A DNA stretch of 64,000 nt from Acinetobacter soli (GCF_000760595.1 NZ_BBNM01000016.1:1-64000), one strand, 5' to 3'; counted from the stretch's first letter, positions 38,283-48,055 are shown. The notes: generated from the letters alone by a model not told the origin. Program-made: numbers and translations.

Positions 38283-38574
38283 GTTGCACCTCTTCAAAAG
38301 CCTGCTCGAGTCTTAAACGGACAACACCCGGTGTTGCACCAAAGTCATGAATTTCGATGTTGACTGCACATTGCTTCGACTCTGAAAAAATACGTTCAAA
38401 TAAATTTTTCCAGCGCTGCTCACTACCATCGACTGAGGTGATCACCTGAATGGTGGTGACATTCGACGAACTCGGTTCCATCAAGATTTCAAGATCTCCC
38501 GATCCGACACACCCCACCAATGCGGATTTCGCTGCCGCCTCGCTGGCTGAAAATTCAAAATTTAATATTTCCAT
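38275..38574 (-). CDS. mdcC: malonate decarboxylase acyl carrier (delta) subunit
   Basis: 99-residue acyl carrier protein. The conserved serine in GCVGSGDLEILMEP (about S25) receives the modified dephospho-CoA arm. It is not related to ordinary ACP. The start overlaps the mdcB end by 13 bases, and its stop overlaps mdcD. It is the shuttle between MdcA, MdcH and MdcDE. Confidence 0.93.
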   Translation of the reverse strand: MEILNFEFSASEAAAKSALVGCVGSGDLEILMEPSSSNVTTIQVITSVDGSEQRWKNLFERIFSESKQCAVNIEIHDFGATPGVVRLRLEQAFEEVQHG

Positions 38575-39467
38575 GCTTGTAATCCTTGCGTTTCATTCCA
38601 GTTGATCTGCTCGACTTGATCGAGAAACAACAGCGAAGCCAGTAAATCTGCGGCACCTCCTGCCGATGCGCGAATCATCATCAGCGCTTGTTCATAATCA
38701 AGCAGCGCACGGTATCCTTGTTGGCTCGAACAGCCACCTAATGCCAAAATATTTAGCGCGCCGGTTTGGACACGATTCAAACCATCCAGTCCTGCGCGAT
38801 GAATCACACAGGTGTCGTCTAAGTGTGCCATCATGGCCAGTAAGGCATTAATCCGGGCTTTGTTTTCTTCAATGTGATGTGCCCGACTACGATGCAGCTC
38901 GGTCAATCCGTAGGTGGTGAGCACAGGAAATGCCTGTTGTGCCTGATGTTTTGCACCTTGAATGCCAAATTTTTTCTGGATCTTCTGACCATGACTCAAC
39001 ACAGCCTGAGCTGGCACAAAACGATCTGTTAAGCACGCAATCTGTGCTGCAATCTGGCAAAGATGCTCTACATCATGCGCATGCTGCTGCGACAGCTCCA
39101 GTGCGGCTGCGGTGACCATGAGGCCCATCGACCAAATTGCACCACGGTGCGTATTTACACCGTTTGTTATCTTGAGCATATGCTGCTCGCCATCACGTCC
39201 AAGCTGCCCTATCTGTTCGCGCAGTGCTTGTGAAACGTGACCATGCGCTTGGGCTGCTTCTGCCATGGCTTTAAACATCGGGTAAAGGCTATTTGCAGAC
39301 TGCTCCATCAATTGAAGTGTCAAATCGTGATGAGCGCCACTACCGCGACGATCCACCAATGCCGGCTTAGGTGTCAGATTGACTTCATCGATTAGTGCTT
39401 GTACTGCTAGATTTGCAATTTGCTCTGCCCGTGTAAGTGCGGGTGTTTTGTTTAATATGGCATTCAT
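38562..39467 (-). CDS. mdcB: triphosphoribosyl-dephospho-CoA synthase
   Basis: 301-residue CitG/MdcB-family enzyme that builds 2'-(5''-triphosphoribosyl)-3'-dephospho-CoA for carrier MdcC. Signature LVDRRGSGAHHDLTLQLM near residue 40 and GVNTHRGAIWSMGLM around residue 110. Its ATG overlaps the mdcA stop codon by one base (TAATG). The second position in the operon matches the Pseudomonas gene order; Acinetobacter operons with other orders have been described. Confidence 0.93.
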   Translation of the reverse strand: MNAILNKTPALTRAEQIANLAVQALIDEVNLTPKPALVDRRGSGAHHDLTLQLMEQSANSLYPMFKAMAEAAQAHGHVSQALREQIGQLGRDGEQHMLKITNGVNTHRGAIWSMGLMVTAAALELSQQHAHDVEHLCQIAAQIACLTDRFVPAQAVLSHGQKIQKKFGIQGAKHQAQQAFPVLTTYGLTELHRSRAHHIEENKARINALLAMMAHLDDTCVIHRAGLDGLNRVQTGALNILALGGCSSQQGYRALLDYEQALMMIRASAGGAADLLASLLFLDQVEQINWNETQGLQAWKY

Positions 39468-41146
39468 TACCAGCTCCTAAATTTCGCTGGGGGCTGATAC
39501 AAACCATCTGACCAAGTCACCAAATCTGCAATATTCTTCGCGGCCAGCAATTCACGTGTCGCATCGGTACGCTTAATCCCTAGATCTTCTGGAAATACGA
39601 CCAGTCCTTCTGCACGAAGTTGCTGGGTCTTTTTGGGATCTTGCTGTAAGCCAATTTCGGTCACGCCAGCCACTGCTGCAATCATGGCACGACGCTCTTC
39701 CTGACTACGTGCCTTATATAAGTAGGCGATGCCTTCCTCGGTTAATAGATGCGTGACGTCATCACCATAAATCATGACAGGAGCCAGCGGCATACCCGCT
39801 TTTTTTGCCACCTCGACAGCATCAAGTGTGTTTACAAATGTAGGTTTTCCACCTTCTTGATAGGTCTCGACCATTTGAACCACCAGCTTTTTACCTCGCG
39901 CAAGGTAGGTATCGGTATCCGAATGACCTTGCTGGCGCATATCCAGCCATGCTGGTGTATCATGACGACGACCTCGCGGATCATGACCCATGTTGGGTGC
40001 ACCGCCAAAACCTGCTAAACGACCTTTGGTTACGGTCGATGAATGGCCATCACCATCCACTTGTAAGGTTGCCCCTATAAATAGATCAACCGCATACTGC
40101 CCTGCCAGTTGGCACATCATCCGGTTAGAGCGTAGTGAGCCATCTCGACCGGTAAAAAATACGTCTGGACGCGCAGCTACATATTTTTCCATTCCCAATT
40201 CGGTACCGAAACAGTGCACACTTTCAACCCAACCAGTTTCAATGGCTGGAATAAGAGTTGGATGTGGGTTCAATGTCCAGTTTCGGCAAATCTTGCCTTT
40301 GAGGCCCAAAGACTCGGCATAGGTAGGTAAAATCAATTCAATCGCAGCCGTATTAAATCCAATACCGTGATTCAATGACTGAACCTGATGCTTTTCATAA
40401 ATTCCGCGGATGGCCATCATCGCCATCAGTACATGTACGGGTTTGATATGTTTGGGATCACGGGTAAATAGCGGTTCAATATAAAAAGGCTGATCAGCCA
40501 CCACCACAAAATCTATCCAAGAGGCCGGAATATCCACACGCGGTAAATCTTGTACATCATCGACCAGTTCATTGACCTGTACAATCACAATTCCATCACT
40601 AAATGCAGCAGGTTCAATTAATGCAGGTGAATCTTCGGTACTCGGTCCGGTATAAATATTGCCCTGACGATCCGCCATAAAGCCTGCCGACAGCACCACA
40701 TTGGGAATTAGATCGACCAATAAACGCGAATAAAGCTCGATGTAGGTGTGAATGGCGCCGATCTCGAGTAGACCATCTTCAAGTAACTGGCTAATACGAA
40801 GGCTTTGTGTACCTGCAAAAGAAAAATCGAGCTTTCGTGCTATGCCTTTTTCAAATAAATCCAGATGCTCTGGACGTCCCACACTTGGCATGATCATATG
40901 TAAATCATGCAACACTTGTGGACTAGTTTGTGCAAGTGAACGAGATAAAAAATCGGCCTGTTTTTGATTATTACCTTCAAGCACCACTCGGTCGCCCGGT
41001 GTGATCAAGGTTTCAAGTACCTTAATGATATCTTGGGTTGGGATCACGACACCGTCAGTATATTGCTGTGCCATTTCTAGTTTGAGCTGTTTACTGTGAC
41101 GACGCTTTGTCCATAGGCGTTCTTTATGCTGAACAGAACCTTCCAT
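39467..41146 (-). CDS. mdcA: malonate decarboxylase alpha subunit
   Basis: 559-residue CoA-transferase-like subunit that exchanges acetyl for malonyl on the carrier MdcC. N-terminal RLWTKRRHSKQLKLEMAQQ, then GNIYTGPSTEDSPALIEP and a C-terminal GFGGAPNMGHDPRGRRHDTPAW. The open frame extends to 41212, but ATG 41146 has AAGGAA six bases upstream and is the family start. It is the first gene of a ten-gene operon. An inverted repeat 85 bases upstream may be the regulator site. Confidence 0.95.
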   Translation of the reverse strand: MEGSVQHKERLWTKRRHSKQLKLEMAQQYTDGVVIPTQDIIKVLETLITPGDRVVLEGNNQKQADFLSRSLAQTSPQVLHDLHMIMPSVGRPEHLDLFEKGIARKLDFSFAGTQSLRISQLLEDGLLEIGAIHTYIELYSRLLVDLIPNVVLSAGFMADRQGNIYTGPSTEDSPALIEPAAFSDGIVIVQVNELVDDVQDLPRVDIPASWIDFVVVADQPFYIEPLFTRDPKHIKPVHVLMAMMAIRGIYEKHQVQSLNHGIGFNTAAIELILPTYAESLGLKGKICRNWTLNPHPTLIPAIETGWVESVHCFGTELGMEKYVAARPDVFFTGRDGSLRSNRMMCQLAGQYAVDLFIGATLQVDGDGHSSTVTKGRLAGFGGAPNMGHDPRGRRHDTPAWLDMRQQGHSDTDTYLARGKKLVVQMVETYQEGGKPTFVNTLDAVEVAKKAGMPLAPVMIYGDDVTHLLTEEGIAYLYKARSQEERRAMIAAVAGVTEIGLQQDPKKTQQLRAEGLVVFPEDLGIKRTDATRELLAAKNIADLVTWSDGLYQPPAKFRSW

Positions 41147-41230
41147 GTAATTTTCCTTAATGGTCATGTCTTGATCTGTTCTTATAAAATGCTTTTTTTG
41201 CGCTTGAATCAATCAAGCAAAATGCAAATT

Positions 41231-41249
41231 CATTAACCTAAAGTTAATG
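41231..41249. promoter_or_regulatory. inverted repeat upstream of mdcA, candidate MdcR site
   Basis: CATTAAC-N5-GTTAATG, a dyad of the T-N11-A kind typical of LysR regulators, 85 bases upstream of the mdcA ATG. Dyad and position fit an activator site. No second copy was recognised near mdcR. Confidence 0.45.
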
Positions 41250-41522
41250 TTTTTAGCTCTTTTTTGAGTCTTTAGAATGTAATTGAGTAATCAAGTCAAT
41301 GCTCATGATATGCCAGATTATTCGAGCTTGATTGAATTACGAAAGGACGATCAACTTGACTGGCAGTTTCATTTACACTATCAATGGGTTGATGGAACAG
41401 GAATAAACGTCAAATAATCGATTGATGTAAACTTATTATTCTGTTGATCTTTACGACAACAGTTTAAACAAATGTTGCATGATATGGTTGAGTAAGAAAG
41501 ATATACAAGGGAAAAATGTCTC
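41250..41522. other. intergenic region between mdcA and the cupin gene
   Basis: The divergent gap totals 376 bases. Beyond the dyad at 41231-41249 I see no gene or strong structure. It should hold promoters for both mdcA and the cupin gene. Confidence 0.4.
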
Positions 41523-42176
41523 ATGAAAATGATTAATGCCGATTTTTCCAAAAAGGTCATTATTAAACCAGATGATTACGCATGGCTTCCATCGCCAAAT
41601 GGTGAAGTCGAACGTATGATGCTTGATCGAATTGGTGATGAAAAAGCACGTGCGACGAGTTTAGTTAAGTATGCGCCAAAAACGGTATTTCCAGAACATT
41701 CGCATCCATTGGGTGAAGAGCTATTTATCCTATCTGGCACATTTACCGAAAATGGAGAACAGCATTATCCAAGGGGTTGGTATATCCGTAATCCACATAA
41801 TTCGAAGCATATTCCTTCTAGCAACGAAGGTGCGTTGATTTTTGTCAAACTGATGCAAATGGGCGAAAACGAAACCGAAAAACTGGTGATCGATACCAAT
41901 AACCCCGATAATTGGATCGTCGTTGAAGGTCGCACGATTTGTCCACTTTTCAGTTCCTTGACAGAAAATACGTATTTAGAAAAACTTTCTGCACAAGATG
42001 TACTCCAGCAACAGTCTTTCAGTGGTCTAGAAATTTTGGTGATTCAAGGTGAACTGCTGAATGATGATGATCATTATCCGGAAGGAACTTGGATTCGATT
42101 TCCAGCCGACGCAACACATACACTTATCGCTTCAGACGCAGGTGCTGAGCTTTATATTAAATCTGGACACCTATAA
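41523..42176 (+). CDS. ChrR-like double cupin protein
   Basis: 217 residues with two ChrR-type cupin domains. The first has FPEHSHPLGEELFILSGTFTENGEQHYPRGWYIRNP, giving His and Glu metal ligands. The second (residues about 125-215) resembles it (GLEILVIQGELLND, YPEGTWIRFPAD) but has lost the histidine pair. ChrR is the zinc anti-sigma factor of the singlet-oxygen regulon, but this protein lacks the N-terminal anti-sigma domain and no sigma factor gene is next to it. It is more likely an enzyme or sensor. AAGGG lies upstream of the ATG. Confidence 0.75.
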   Translation: MKMINADFSKKVIIKPDDYAWLPSPNGEVERMMLDRIGDEKARATSLVKYAPKTVFPEHSHPLGEELFILSGTFTENGEQHYPRGWYIRNPHNSKHIPSSNEGALIFVKLMQMGENETEKLVIDTNNPDNWIVVEGRTICPLFSSLTENTYLEKLSAQDVLQQQSFSGLEILVIQGELLNDDDHYPEGTWIRFPADATHTLIASDAGAELYIKSGHL

Positions 42177-42181
42177 AAAAA

Positions 42182-42215
42182 CCTCGATTAATCAATTGGG
42201 AAAAATTAACCGAGG
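42182..42215 (-). terminator. terminator between the cupin and DUF1348 genes
   Basis: Eleven-base arms CCTCGATTAAT and ATTAACCGAGG with one mismatch. On the minus strand a run of T residues follows, so it mainly ends the DUF1348 transcript. Confidence 0.75.
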
Positions 42216-42229
42216 CAAACGAGAAATAT

Positions 42230-42706
42230 TTAAAGCCCTAAATCTGACAATCCCGGATGATCATCTGGTCGGCGACCGAGCGGCCAGTGGAATTTACGTT
42301 CGCTCACTTGAATTGGCATATCATTGATACAAGCAAAACGACGATGCATCAAACCGTTTTCCTCAAATTCCCAATTTTCATTACCATATGAACGAAACCA
42401 ATTGCCAGAATCGTCGTGCCATTCATACGCATAGCGAACCGCAATACGGTTGTCGGTAAATGCCCATAGTTCTTTGATCAAACGATATTCAAGTTCCTTT
42501 TTCCATTTACGAGAAAGAAATGCTTTTGCCTCTTCTCGGTTTGTCGCAAACTCTGCACGATTACGCCATTTTGTGTCTAGGGTATATGCCAGTGATACTT
42601 TATCGGCATCTCGACTATTCCAGCCATCTTCTGCAAGCCGCACTTTTTCAATTGCCGTTTCACGTGTGAAAGGCGGCAGTGGTGGTCGATTCTGTTCTTG
42701 GGACAC
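42230..42706 (-). CDS. DUF1348 (NTF2-like) protein
   Basis: 158 residues of the DUF1348 group in the NTF2-like superfamily ([55 protein letters not shown] end). Function unknown; NTF2-fold proteins bind small hydrophobic ligands or act as isomerases. The start is GTG with GGAGG upstream, part of a small stem GGAG/CTCC that may mask the ribosome site. It lies 51 bases downstream of the TetR gene, same strand, so likely co-transcribed. Confidence 0.8.
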   Translation of the reverse strand: MSQEQNRPPLPPFTRETAIEKVRLAEDGWNSRDADKVSLAYTLDTKWRNRAEFATNREEAKAFLSRKWKKELEYRLIKELWAFTDNRIAVRYAYEWHDDSGNWFRSYGNENWEFEENGLMHRRFACINDMPIQVSERKFHWPLGRRPDDHPGLSDLGL

Positions 42707-42757
42707 GGGAGATCCTCCAGAAAATTTAGATAAAAAAATAATTCACTGTTTTAAGCT

Positions 42758-43333
42758 TTAGACTGATTGACTGGCCTGATTTAACAACAATTGTGCGACA
42801 TCTTTTGCGCTAACGGCAGAACTCATATCACCCATCACATGCGAGGTGGTAATTGCTCCTTCGATCAAGATAAGCAACTGCTTGGCCAAGACCATGGGTT
42901 GCTCAACATTCATTTGGCTAGTGAGCTCAAAAATATAATCCAGAAGTTTCTGCTTGTGCAGCTTTGCAATACGCCGCACAGGGTCTTCCGGATCACCAGT
43001 TTCTCCAGCAGTATTAATAAATGCACAACCACGGAAACCCTCAGACTGAAACCAGTTTTTGAGTGTGCTAAACATATTTAAAATACGCTCAGCGGGAGTT
43101 TCCCCTTTGTCACATTCGGTTCGAAACCAATACATCCAGCGTTCATCACGCGCATTTAAGGCTGCCGCAGCTACGTCATCTTTGGTCGCGAAATAACGAT
43201 AAATACTTTTTCTTGCCACGCCTGAGGTTTTAACCAAAAGGTCCATACCCGTGGCATGAATACCCTTTTGATAAATCAGCTGCTCGGCAGTTTTCAGGAT
43301 CTTCTCCCGGGTATTGGTGTTTTTTGTGTTCAT
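42758..43333 (-). CDS. TetR-family transcriptional regulator
   Basis: 191-residue TetR repressor. The N-terminal helix-turn-helix (REKILKTAEQLIYQKGIHATGMDLLVKTSGVARKSIYRYFATKDD) is followed by a ligand-binding helical domain (GFRGCAFINTAGE). It is divergent from a nitroreductase gene and upstream of DUF1348. ATG 43333 is chosen over an in-frame TTG at 43351. A near-palindrome at 43344-43361 immediately upstream may be its operator. The inducer is unknown. Confidence 0.87.
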   Translation of the reverse strand: MNTKNTNTREKILKTAEQLIYQKGIHATGMDLLVKTSGVARKSIYRYFATKDDVAAAALNARDERWMYWFRTECDKGETPAERILNMFSTLKNWFQSEGFRGCAFINTAGETGDPEDPVRRIAKLHKQKLLDYIFELTSQMNVEQPMVLAKQLLILIEGAITTSHVMGDMSSAVSAKDVAQLLLNQASQSV

Positions 43334-43343
43334 AAAATGATGG

Positions 43344-43361
43344 TCGAACAATCGTTCTACC
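43344..43361. promoter_or_regulatory. candidate TetR operator
   Basis: Imperfect 18-base palindrome (14 of 18 positions symmetric) around GAAC-N4-GTTC, just upstream of the TetR start. Position fits autorepression and control of the divergent nitroreductase. Confidence 0.4.
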
Positions 43362-43657
43362 GGAGCAAGTTTTTTCTTTCAAATAAATTTAAAAATCAAA
43401 AAAATTTAATCAAGATTTTGAAATTTATTTGATTTATATCTGTAAGTATCTCTAATTGAAACCGCTGAGTTAGATGGTGAGTTGTTTTTGTATAAACTTT
43501 CAATCCCGTATATGAAACTCCACTGAAACATACACGATGTTGCGCTATGGTAAAGTTTTGGCTATACCAAGCTACAAAATGTCTTTATTTCACATATTGT
43601 GAGCTTAAATTATTGTCAGTTTTAGATGACTATTGTTTCCCAAATACAGGAGATCTC
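43362..43657. other. divergent intergenic region upstream of the nitroreductase
   Basis: The gap from TetR to the nitroreductase totals 324 bases. Besides the operator candidate it is AT-rich with no gene. An open frame from 43547 leads into the nitroreductase, but its first 37 codons are not expected to be translated. Confidence 0.4.
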
Positions 43658-44398
43658 ATGAGTAACGTGATTGATTTGTTGAATGATCATAAGAGTGAAC
43701 GTAGTTTTACAGATGAGGCAATTGATGATGCAACTCTAGAACGGATCATTAGCACGGCTTATCGTGCACCAACATCAGTCAACTCACAGCAAGTTTCAAT
43801 TGTGGTGATTCGCGATGAAGCAAGACGTGCTGAAATCTCCAAGATTGCAGGTGGGCAACCCTGGATTGCCCAAGCACCCGTTTTTCTGGTTTTTGTGCTA
43901 GATATGTATAAGAGTCATGTCGGATTGGAATTAATCGGAGATCAGCAAATTGCACATGAAAGTGTGGAAAGTGTTGTCGCTGGCGCGACTGATGTGGGAA
44001 TTGCATTAGGCTCTGTGATGGCTGCTGCACGCTCGGAAGGCCTTGGAATTGTACCTATTGGTGGGATTCGTCGTGATTCCGATGCCATGATCAAGCTGTT
44101 AAAGCTACCCAAATATACCTATCCTGTCGCGGGTGTAGTGATTGGTCATGTAGATGTTCCGTCACATCACAAACCACGTCTTCCATTAGAAACCTTCCGT
44201 CATGATGAAACCTATAAGACAGATGGTCTAGAAGAAAAAATCTCGAAGTACAACCAAGAAATTGTCGAGCATTGGAAAGATACTGGTCGTACCGATGGTG
44301 ATACATGGAGCGCTAGTGTAAGTGGTTATTACAAGCACATTTATTTTCCCGATGTACTCCCTAACTTGATCAAGCAAGGATTTGGATTTAACAAATAA
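43658..44398 (+). CDS. NADPH-dependent nitroreductase family protein (NfsA-like)
   Basis: 246-residue FMN oxidoreductase. The N-terminal HKSERSFTDEAIDDATLERI and YRAPTSVNSQQVSIVVI are the FMN-binding signature. A C-terminal extension KHIYFPDVLPNLIKQGFGF resembles NfsA and flavin reductase P types. The ATG at 43658 has CAGGAGAT upstream; an earlier GTG start would add 37 unlikely residues. It is divergent from a TetR gene, suggesting inducible reduction of quinones or nitroaromatics. Confidence 0.85.
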   Translation: MSNVIDLLNDHKSERSFTDEAIDDATLERIISTAYRAPTSVNSQQVSIVVIRDEARRAEISKIAGGQPWIAQAPVFLVFVLDMYKSHVGLELIGDQQIAHESVESVVAGATDVGIALGSVMAAARSEGLGIVPIGGIRRDSDAMIKLLKLPKYTYPVAGVVIGHVDVPSHHKPRLPLETFRHDETYKTDGLEEKISKYNQEIVEHWKDTGRTDGDTWSASVSGYYKHIYFPDVLPNLIKQGFGFNK

Positions 44399-44767
44399 GC
44401 GAACCCGACTAAATTGCCAGCATGATGTGATATGACATGCTGGCGTTTACACAATTGAATTCATTCACCCCAAAAGCTTAAAAAGTAAAAATAGAATCGA
44501 AATCTTTTCTCAATAAAAAAAGGCATAGGTTTATAGCACTCTTATGTTTTTGGTCTTTATTTCACCATTCATTCCGGTATTCCTTTTTGTTAATTCTTCT
44601 CAATTTGTTAAGATGCTGACTGTAGATTTGCTAAAATTTGGCCAGTAAACAAGATATCAAGACAAATCTTATGCGCGTGGCTCAAAGGTTTTATCTGTAT
44701 TTGGCTTTAACCTAATGATGGCATCCCCCAACCGATTTAAAAACCTGAAATAAAAGGCTTTACACAA
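44399..44767. other. 369-base intergenic region upstream of mutS
   Basis: No gene is seen. A 9-base perfect stem at 44416-44444 (GCCAGCATG / CATGCTGGC) follows the nitroreductase. The rest is AT-rich; the mutS promoter is expected here. Confidence 0.4.
44416..44444 (+). terminator. probable terminator after the nitroreductase
   Basis: Perfect 9-base stem with an 11-base loop, 17 bases after the stop codon. The T run is weak, so confidence is moderate. Confidence 0.55.
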
Positions 44768-47407
44768 TTGAAATTAGACAGTTCAACACCTGACCTCTCC
44801 ACACTAACACCGATGATGCAACAATACTTTAAGGTGAAGATGGAACATCAACATGCGCTGTTGTTTTATCGCATGGGTGACTTTTATGAACTCTTTTTTG
44901 AAGATGCGCGTAAAGCTGCAAAACTGCTCGGCATTACCCTGACCCATCGTGGAAAAAGCAACGGCGAACCGATTCCAATGGCGGGTGTGCCCTACCATGC
45001 TGCTGAAGGCTACTTGGCGCGGTTGGTTAAAGCTGGCCAAACGGTGGCAATCTGCGAACAAGTTGGTGAAGTCACAGGTAAAGGCCCAGTTGAACGAAAA
45101 GTAGTTCGTATCATCACACCAGGAACCATTACCGACGACGCATTGCTCGGAAGTTATCAATCTTCAAATCTGGTCTCGGTTTGCATTCATCAAAATAAGA
45201 TCGGGTTGGCTCTGCTGGACTTAAGTGCAGGGATTTTTAAGGTACAAGAACACGCGTTTCAAGCTGAACAACTGGCCATTGAGCTTGCTCGCTTGATGCC
45301 AAGTGAAATTGTAGTTGATGAGGATTTGGTCGATCAAAACATCCTTGAACAAATTAAAAAGCAAATTGAATGCCCAATCACCAAACGTCCAAATGTTGAT
45401 TTCAATTTAAATAACGCCGAAAAAACCCTCTGCGATCAACTCGCTGTTGGCACGCTCGCTGGATTTGGACTCGATCATTTACCACTTGCAAAAGCATCAG
45501 CAGCAGCGCTGATTCATTATGCAAAAGAAACACAAAAAACGGCGTTGCCTCATATTCGTTCGATCCAGCTCGAACAAAGCACCGATTTTATTGCGCTAGA
45601 TCCCATTACTCGCCGTAACCTAGAAATTGTCGATCCGTTGTTTGAACATGGGACATCACTTTTTCAGCTTATCAATGACTGTCAAACCGCAATGGGCGGA
45701 CGTCTACTCAGCCGCACGCTCATGCAACCCATTCGTGATACTGCTATTCTTGATGCACGGCTCGACGCCATTCAGCATCTGCTTCATGGCTATCATGAAA
45801 CACCACTTCGACTGGTGCTTAAAGAAATTGGAGACATTGAACGCGTCCTTAGCCGTGTCGCGCTAGGCAGTGCCCGCCCTCGCGATTTGGTACAGTTACG
45901 CCAAGCCTGTGGTCAAATTCCTTTTCTACGACATGCTTTACAGCCAGTTTTTCAACAACAAAAATCGGCATTGTTGCATGATCTTGACCAACAGTTAGGT
46001 GATTTCAAAGCACTGCATCAATTACTTAATGCCGCGATTGTAGAAAATCCACCAATCTTGTTGCGTGATGGAAATGTCATTGCAGAAGGTTACGACGCAG
46101 AACTCGATGAATTACGTCAAATTCGAGATCATGCTGGACAATTCCTGATTGATCTTGAAATTAAAGAACGTGAATTGAGCGGTATACCTACCCTTAAAAT
46201 CGGTTACAACCGGGTGAGTGGTTACTACATTGAATTGACACGAGCGCAAGCAGAGCAAGCGCCAAGTCATTATATCCGTCGTCAGACTTTAAAAAATGCA
46301 GAGCGCTACATCACGCCTGAGCTAAAAAGTTTTGAAGATAAAGTGCTATCGAGTGAATCGCGTGCGCTGGCACGAGAAAAACTTTTATTCGAACAACTCC
46401 TAGAAACACTGCGTCAAAACATTGCCAATTTACAGATGATGAGTGCCGCAATTGCGCAAATCGATGTGTTAAGCAACTTTGCCCATCAGGCACGTTTACT
46501 GAATTGGAACCGCCCAAGTTTTGGGCCGGAAACCGGCATTAAAATTACGGCTGGTCGCCATCCGGTGGTGGAAGCACTCAATAAGAGTCCATACACCCCT
46601 AACGATACCTTTTTAGATACGCAGCATCGCATGGCGATTATTACTGGCCCCAATATGGGCGGTAAATCCACATTTATGCGTCAGACAGCGTTGATTAGTT
46701 TACTGGCCTACTGTGGTAGTTTCGTGCCAGCACAGTCTGCAAAACTTGGCCCAATTGATCGTATTTTCACCCGAATTGGTTCAGCCGATGACTTATCGAC
46801 AGGTAAATCTACTTTTATGGTCGAAATGACCGAAACCTCGCAAATTTTGCATCATGCCACCCATCAATCTTTGGTACTTATGGATGAAGTTGGGCGTGGT
46901 ACCAGTACCTATGATGGCTTATCCTTGGCTTGGGCATGTGTACTCGATCTAACCAAACGCATCAAATGTTTATGTTTATTTGCAACGCATTACTTTGAAC
47001 TCACCGAGCTAGGCCATGAACATGGTATTGATAACTATCATGTAACAGCAAAGGAAATTAATGGAAATCTGATTTTACTGCATAAGGTTCAGCACGGCCC
47101 AGCGAGTCAAAGTCATGGTCTACAAGTTGCAAAACTGGCGGGTATTCCTGCAAGTGTAATTAAAGAAGCACAAAAGCGCCTTAAAATTTTAGAAAAACAG
47201 CAGCTTGATCACGCACAAACAGCAGTTCAAACTGATTTATTTGCTGCGGTTGAACATACTCTGGCCGATGAACAGATGATCGAGGTTAAAAAACCATCTC
47301 CTGTGCTCGAACATCTTCAGCAGCTCGATGTGGATAGCTTAACACCTCGACAGGCTTTAGAAGCTCTCTATCATTTGAAAGAACAGTTAGATCACTCATC
47401 GTTATAA
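44768..47407 (+). CDS. mutS: DNA mismatch repair protein MutS
   Basis: 879-residue mismatch recognition ATPase. The N-terminal mismatch-binding loop carries the Phe-x-Glu in [14 protein letters not shown]. The ATPase has Walker [10 protein letters not shown] (K633), Walker [17 protein letters not shown], and the helix-turn-helix with [18 protein letters not shown]-terminal tail ([15 protein letters not shown]) is the tetramerisation region. A TTG start with AAAAGG upstream gives MKLDSSTPD; a later ATG at 44813 would trim 15 residues. Monocistronic with its own terminator. Confidence 0.95.
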   Translation: MKLDSSTPDLSTLTPMMQQYFKVKMEHQHALLFYRMGDFYELFFEDARKAAKLLGITLTHRGKSNGEPIPMAGVPYHAAEGYLARLVKAGQTVAICEQVGEVTGKGPVERKVVRIITPGTITDDALLGSYQSSNLVSVCIHQNKIGLALLDLSAGIFKVQEHAFQAEQLAIELARLMPSEIVVDEDLVDQNILEQIKKQIECPITKRPNVDFNLNNAEKTLCDQLAVGTLAGFGLDHLPLAKASAAALIHYAKETQKTALPHIRSIQLEQSTDFIALDPITRRNLEIVDPLFEHGTSLFQLINDCQTAMGGRLLSRTLMQPIRDTAILDARLDAIQHLLHGYHETPLRLVLKEIGDIERVLSRVALGSARPRDLVQLRQACGQIPFLRHALQPVFQQQKSALLHDLDQQLGDFKALHQLLNAAIVENPPILLRDGNVIAEGYDAELDELRQIRDHAGQFLIDLEIKERELSGIPTLKIGYNRVSGYYIELTRAQAEQAPSHYIRRQTLKNAERYITPELKSFEDKVLSSESRALAREKLLFEQLLETLRQNIANLQMMSAAIAQIDVLSNFAHQARLLNWNRPSFGPETGIKITAGRHPVVEALNKSPYTPNDTFLDTQHRMAIITGPNMGGKSTFMRQTALISLLAYCGSFVPAQSAKLGPIDRIFTRIGSADDLSTGKSTFMVEMTETSQILHHATHQSLVLMDEVGRGTSTYDGLSLAWACVLDLTKRIKCLCLFATHYFELTELGHEHGIDNYHVTAKEINGNLILLHKVQHGPASQSHGLQVAKLAGIPASVIKEAQKRLKILEKQQLDHAQTAVQTDLFAAVEHTLADEQMIEVKKPSPVLEHLQQLDVDSLTPRQALEALYHLKEQLDHSSL

Positions 47408-47420
47408 TGTGAGCCAATCA

Positions 47421-47448
47421 GGGTATCTGCTATGGATGCCCTTTTTTA
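47421..47448 (+). terminator. Rho-independent terminator after mutS
   Basis: Stem GGGTATC / GATGCCC (one G-U pair) with a short loop and a run of six T residues. Confidence 0.85.
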
Positions 47449-47596
47449 TCTCTGCTTGTAAAATGAGCCTATACAAATGTTAAAAAACGTGAGTGTATAA
47501 GCTCACAACCATACAAGTACGTCTTAATCTGTTATAGTTATTTTGGCAATCAATTATAAAAGCGGCAACAATTCTAAAAATCATTAAGGTGAGACT

Positions 47597-48055
47597 ATGC
47601 CAGCAATTCAGCTACTATACGTGAGCAAAACCAATAGTGAACATCATCAAATCAAAAATGACCTGATGGAAATTTTAACTGAGGCTGTTCAATACAATTC
47701 ACGCAATGGTATTACGGGTGTGCTGTATTATGGTAATGGTTATTTTGTGCAGTGCCTTGAAGGCGAAGAAAAGACGGTACACGATATTTTCTATACCAAA
47801 ATTATCAAAGATCCACGTCATCAAAACTGTGAAATTTTAGCGTCGAAATATATCGATCATTCACTATTTCAACGCTGGAGCATGAAATTTGCGCCGATTA
47901 ATAAAAAAATGAAGGCCTTTTTTGAACAGCACCATATTGATGAGTTTAATCCTTACCTTTTAACGCATCACACCACAGAACCCTTCATTCAGTTATTATC
48001 TGAAGAACTTCATCAGGATATCCAGCATTATCCACAGCATGGCTATTCAGATTAA
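47597..48055 (+). CDS. BLUF-domain blue-light sensor (BlsA-like)
   Basis: 152 residues. The FAD-binding BLUF domain has the photoactive Tyr8 (LLYVS), Gln52 in YFVQCLEG, and Trp94/Met96 in FQRWSMKF. The spacing of Tyr to Gln equals that in BlsA of A. baumannii. Residues 100-152 form a short helical C-terminal cap, no effector domain. Such short BLUF proteins signal by partner binding. Relatives in Acinetobacter control motility, biofilm and iron genes. AAGGT lies upstream of the ATG. It stands alone between mutS and fdxA. Confidence 0.9.
   Translation: MPAIQLLYVSKTNSEHHQIKNDLMEILTEAVQYNSRNGITGVLYYGNGYFVQCLEGEEKTVHDIFYTKIIKDPRHQNCEILASKYIDHSLFQRWSMKFAPINKKMKAFFEQHHIDEFNPYLLTHHTTEPFIQLLSEELHQDIQHYPQHGYSD

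Noticed and set aside
41523..42176. Anti-sigma factor ChrR
   Set aside because: The N-terminal zinc anti-sigma domain is missing and no ECF sigma gene is adjacent, so only a ChrR-like cupin is claimed.
43547..43657. N-terminal extension of the nitroreductase
   Set aside because: The 37 extra codons have no ribosome site and odd composition; a strong CAGGAGAT precedes the ATG at 43658.
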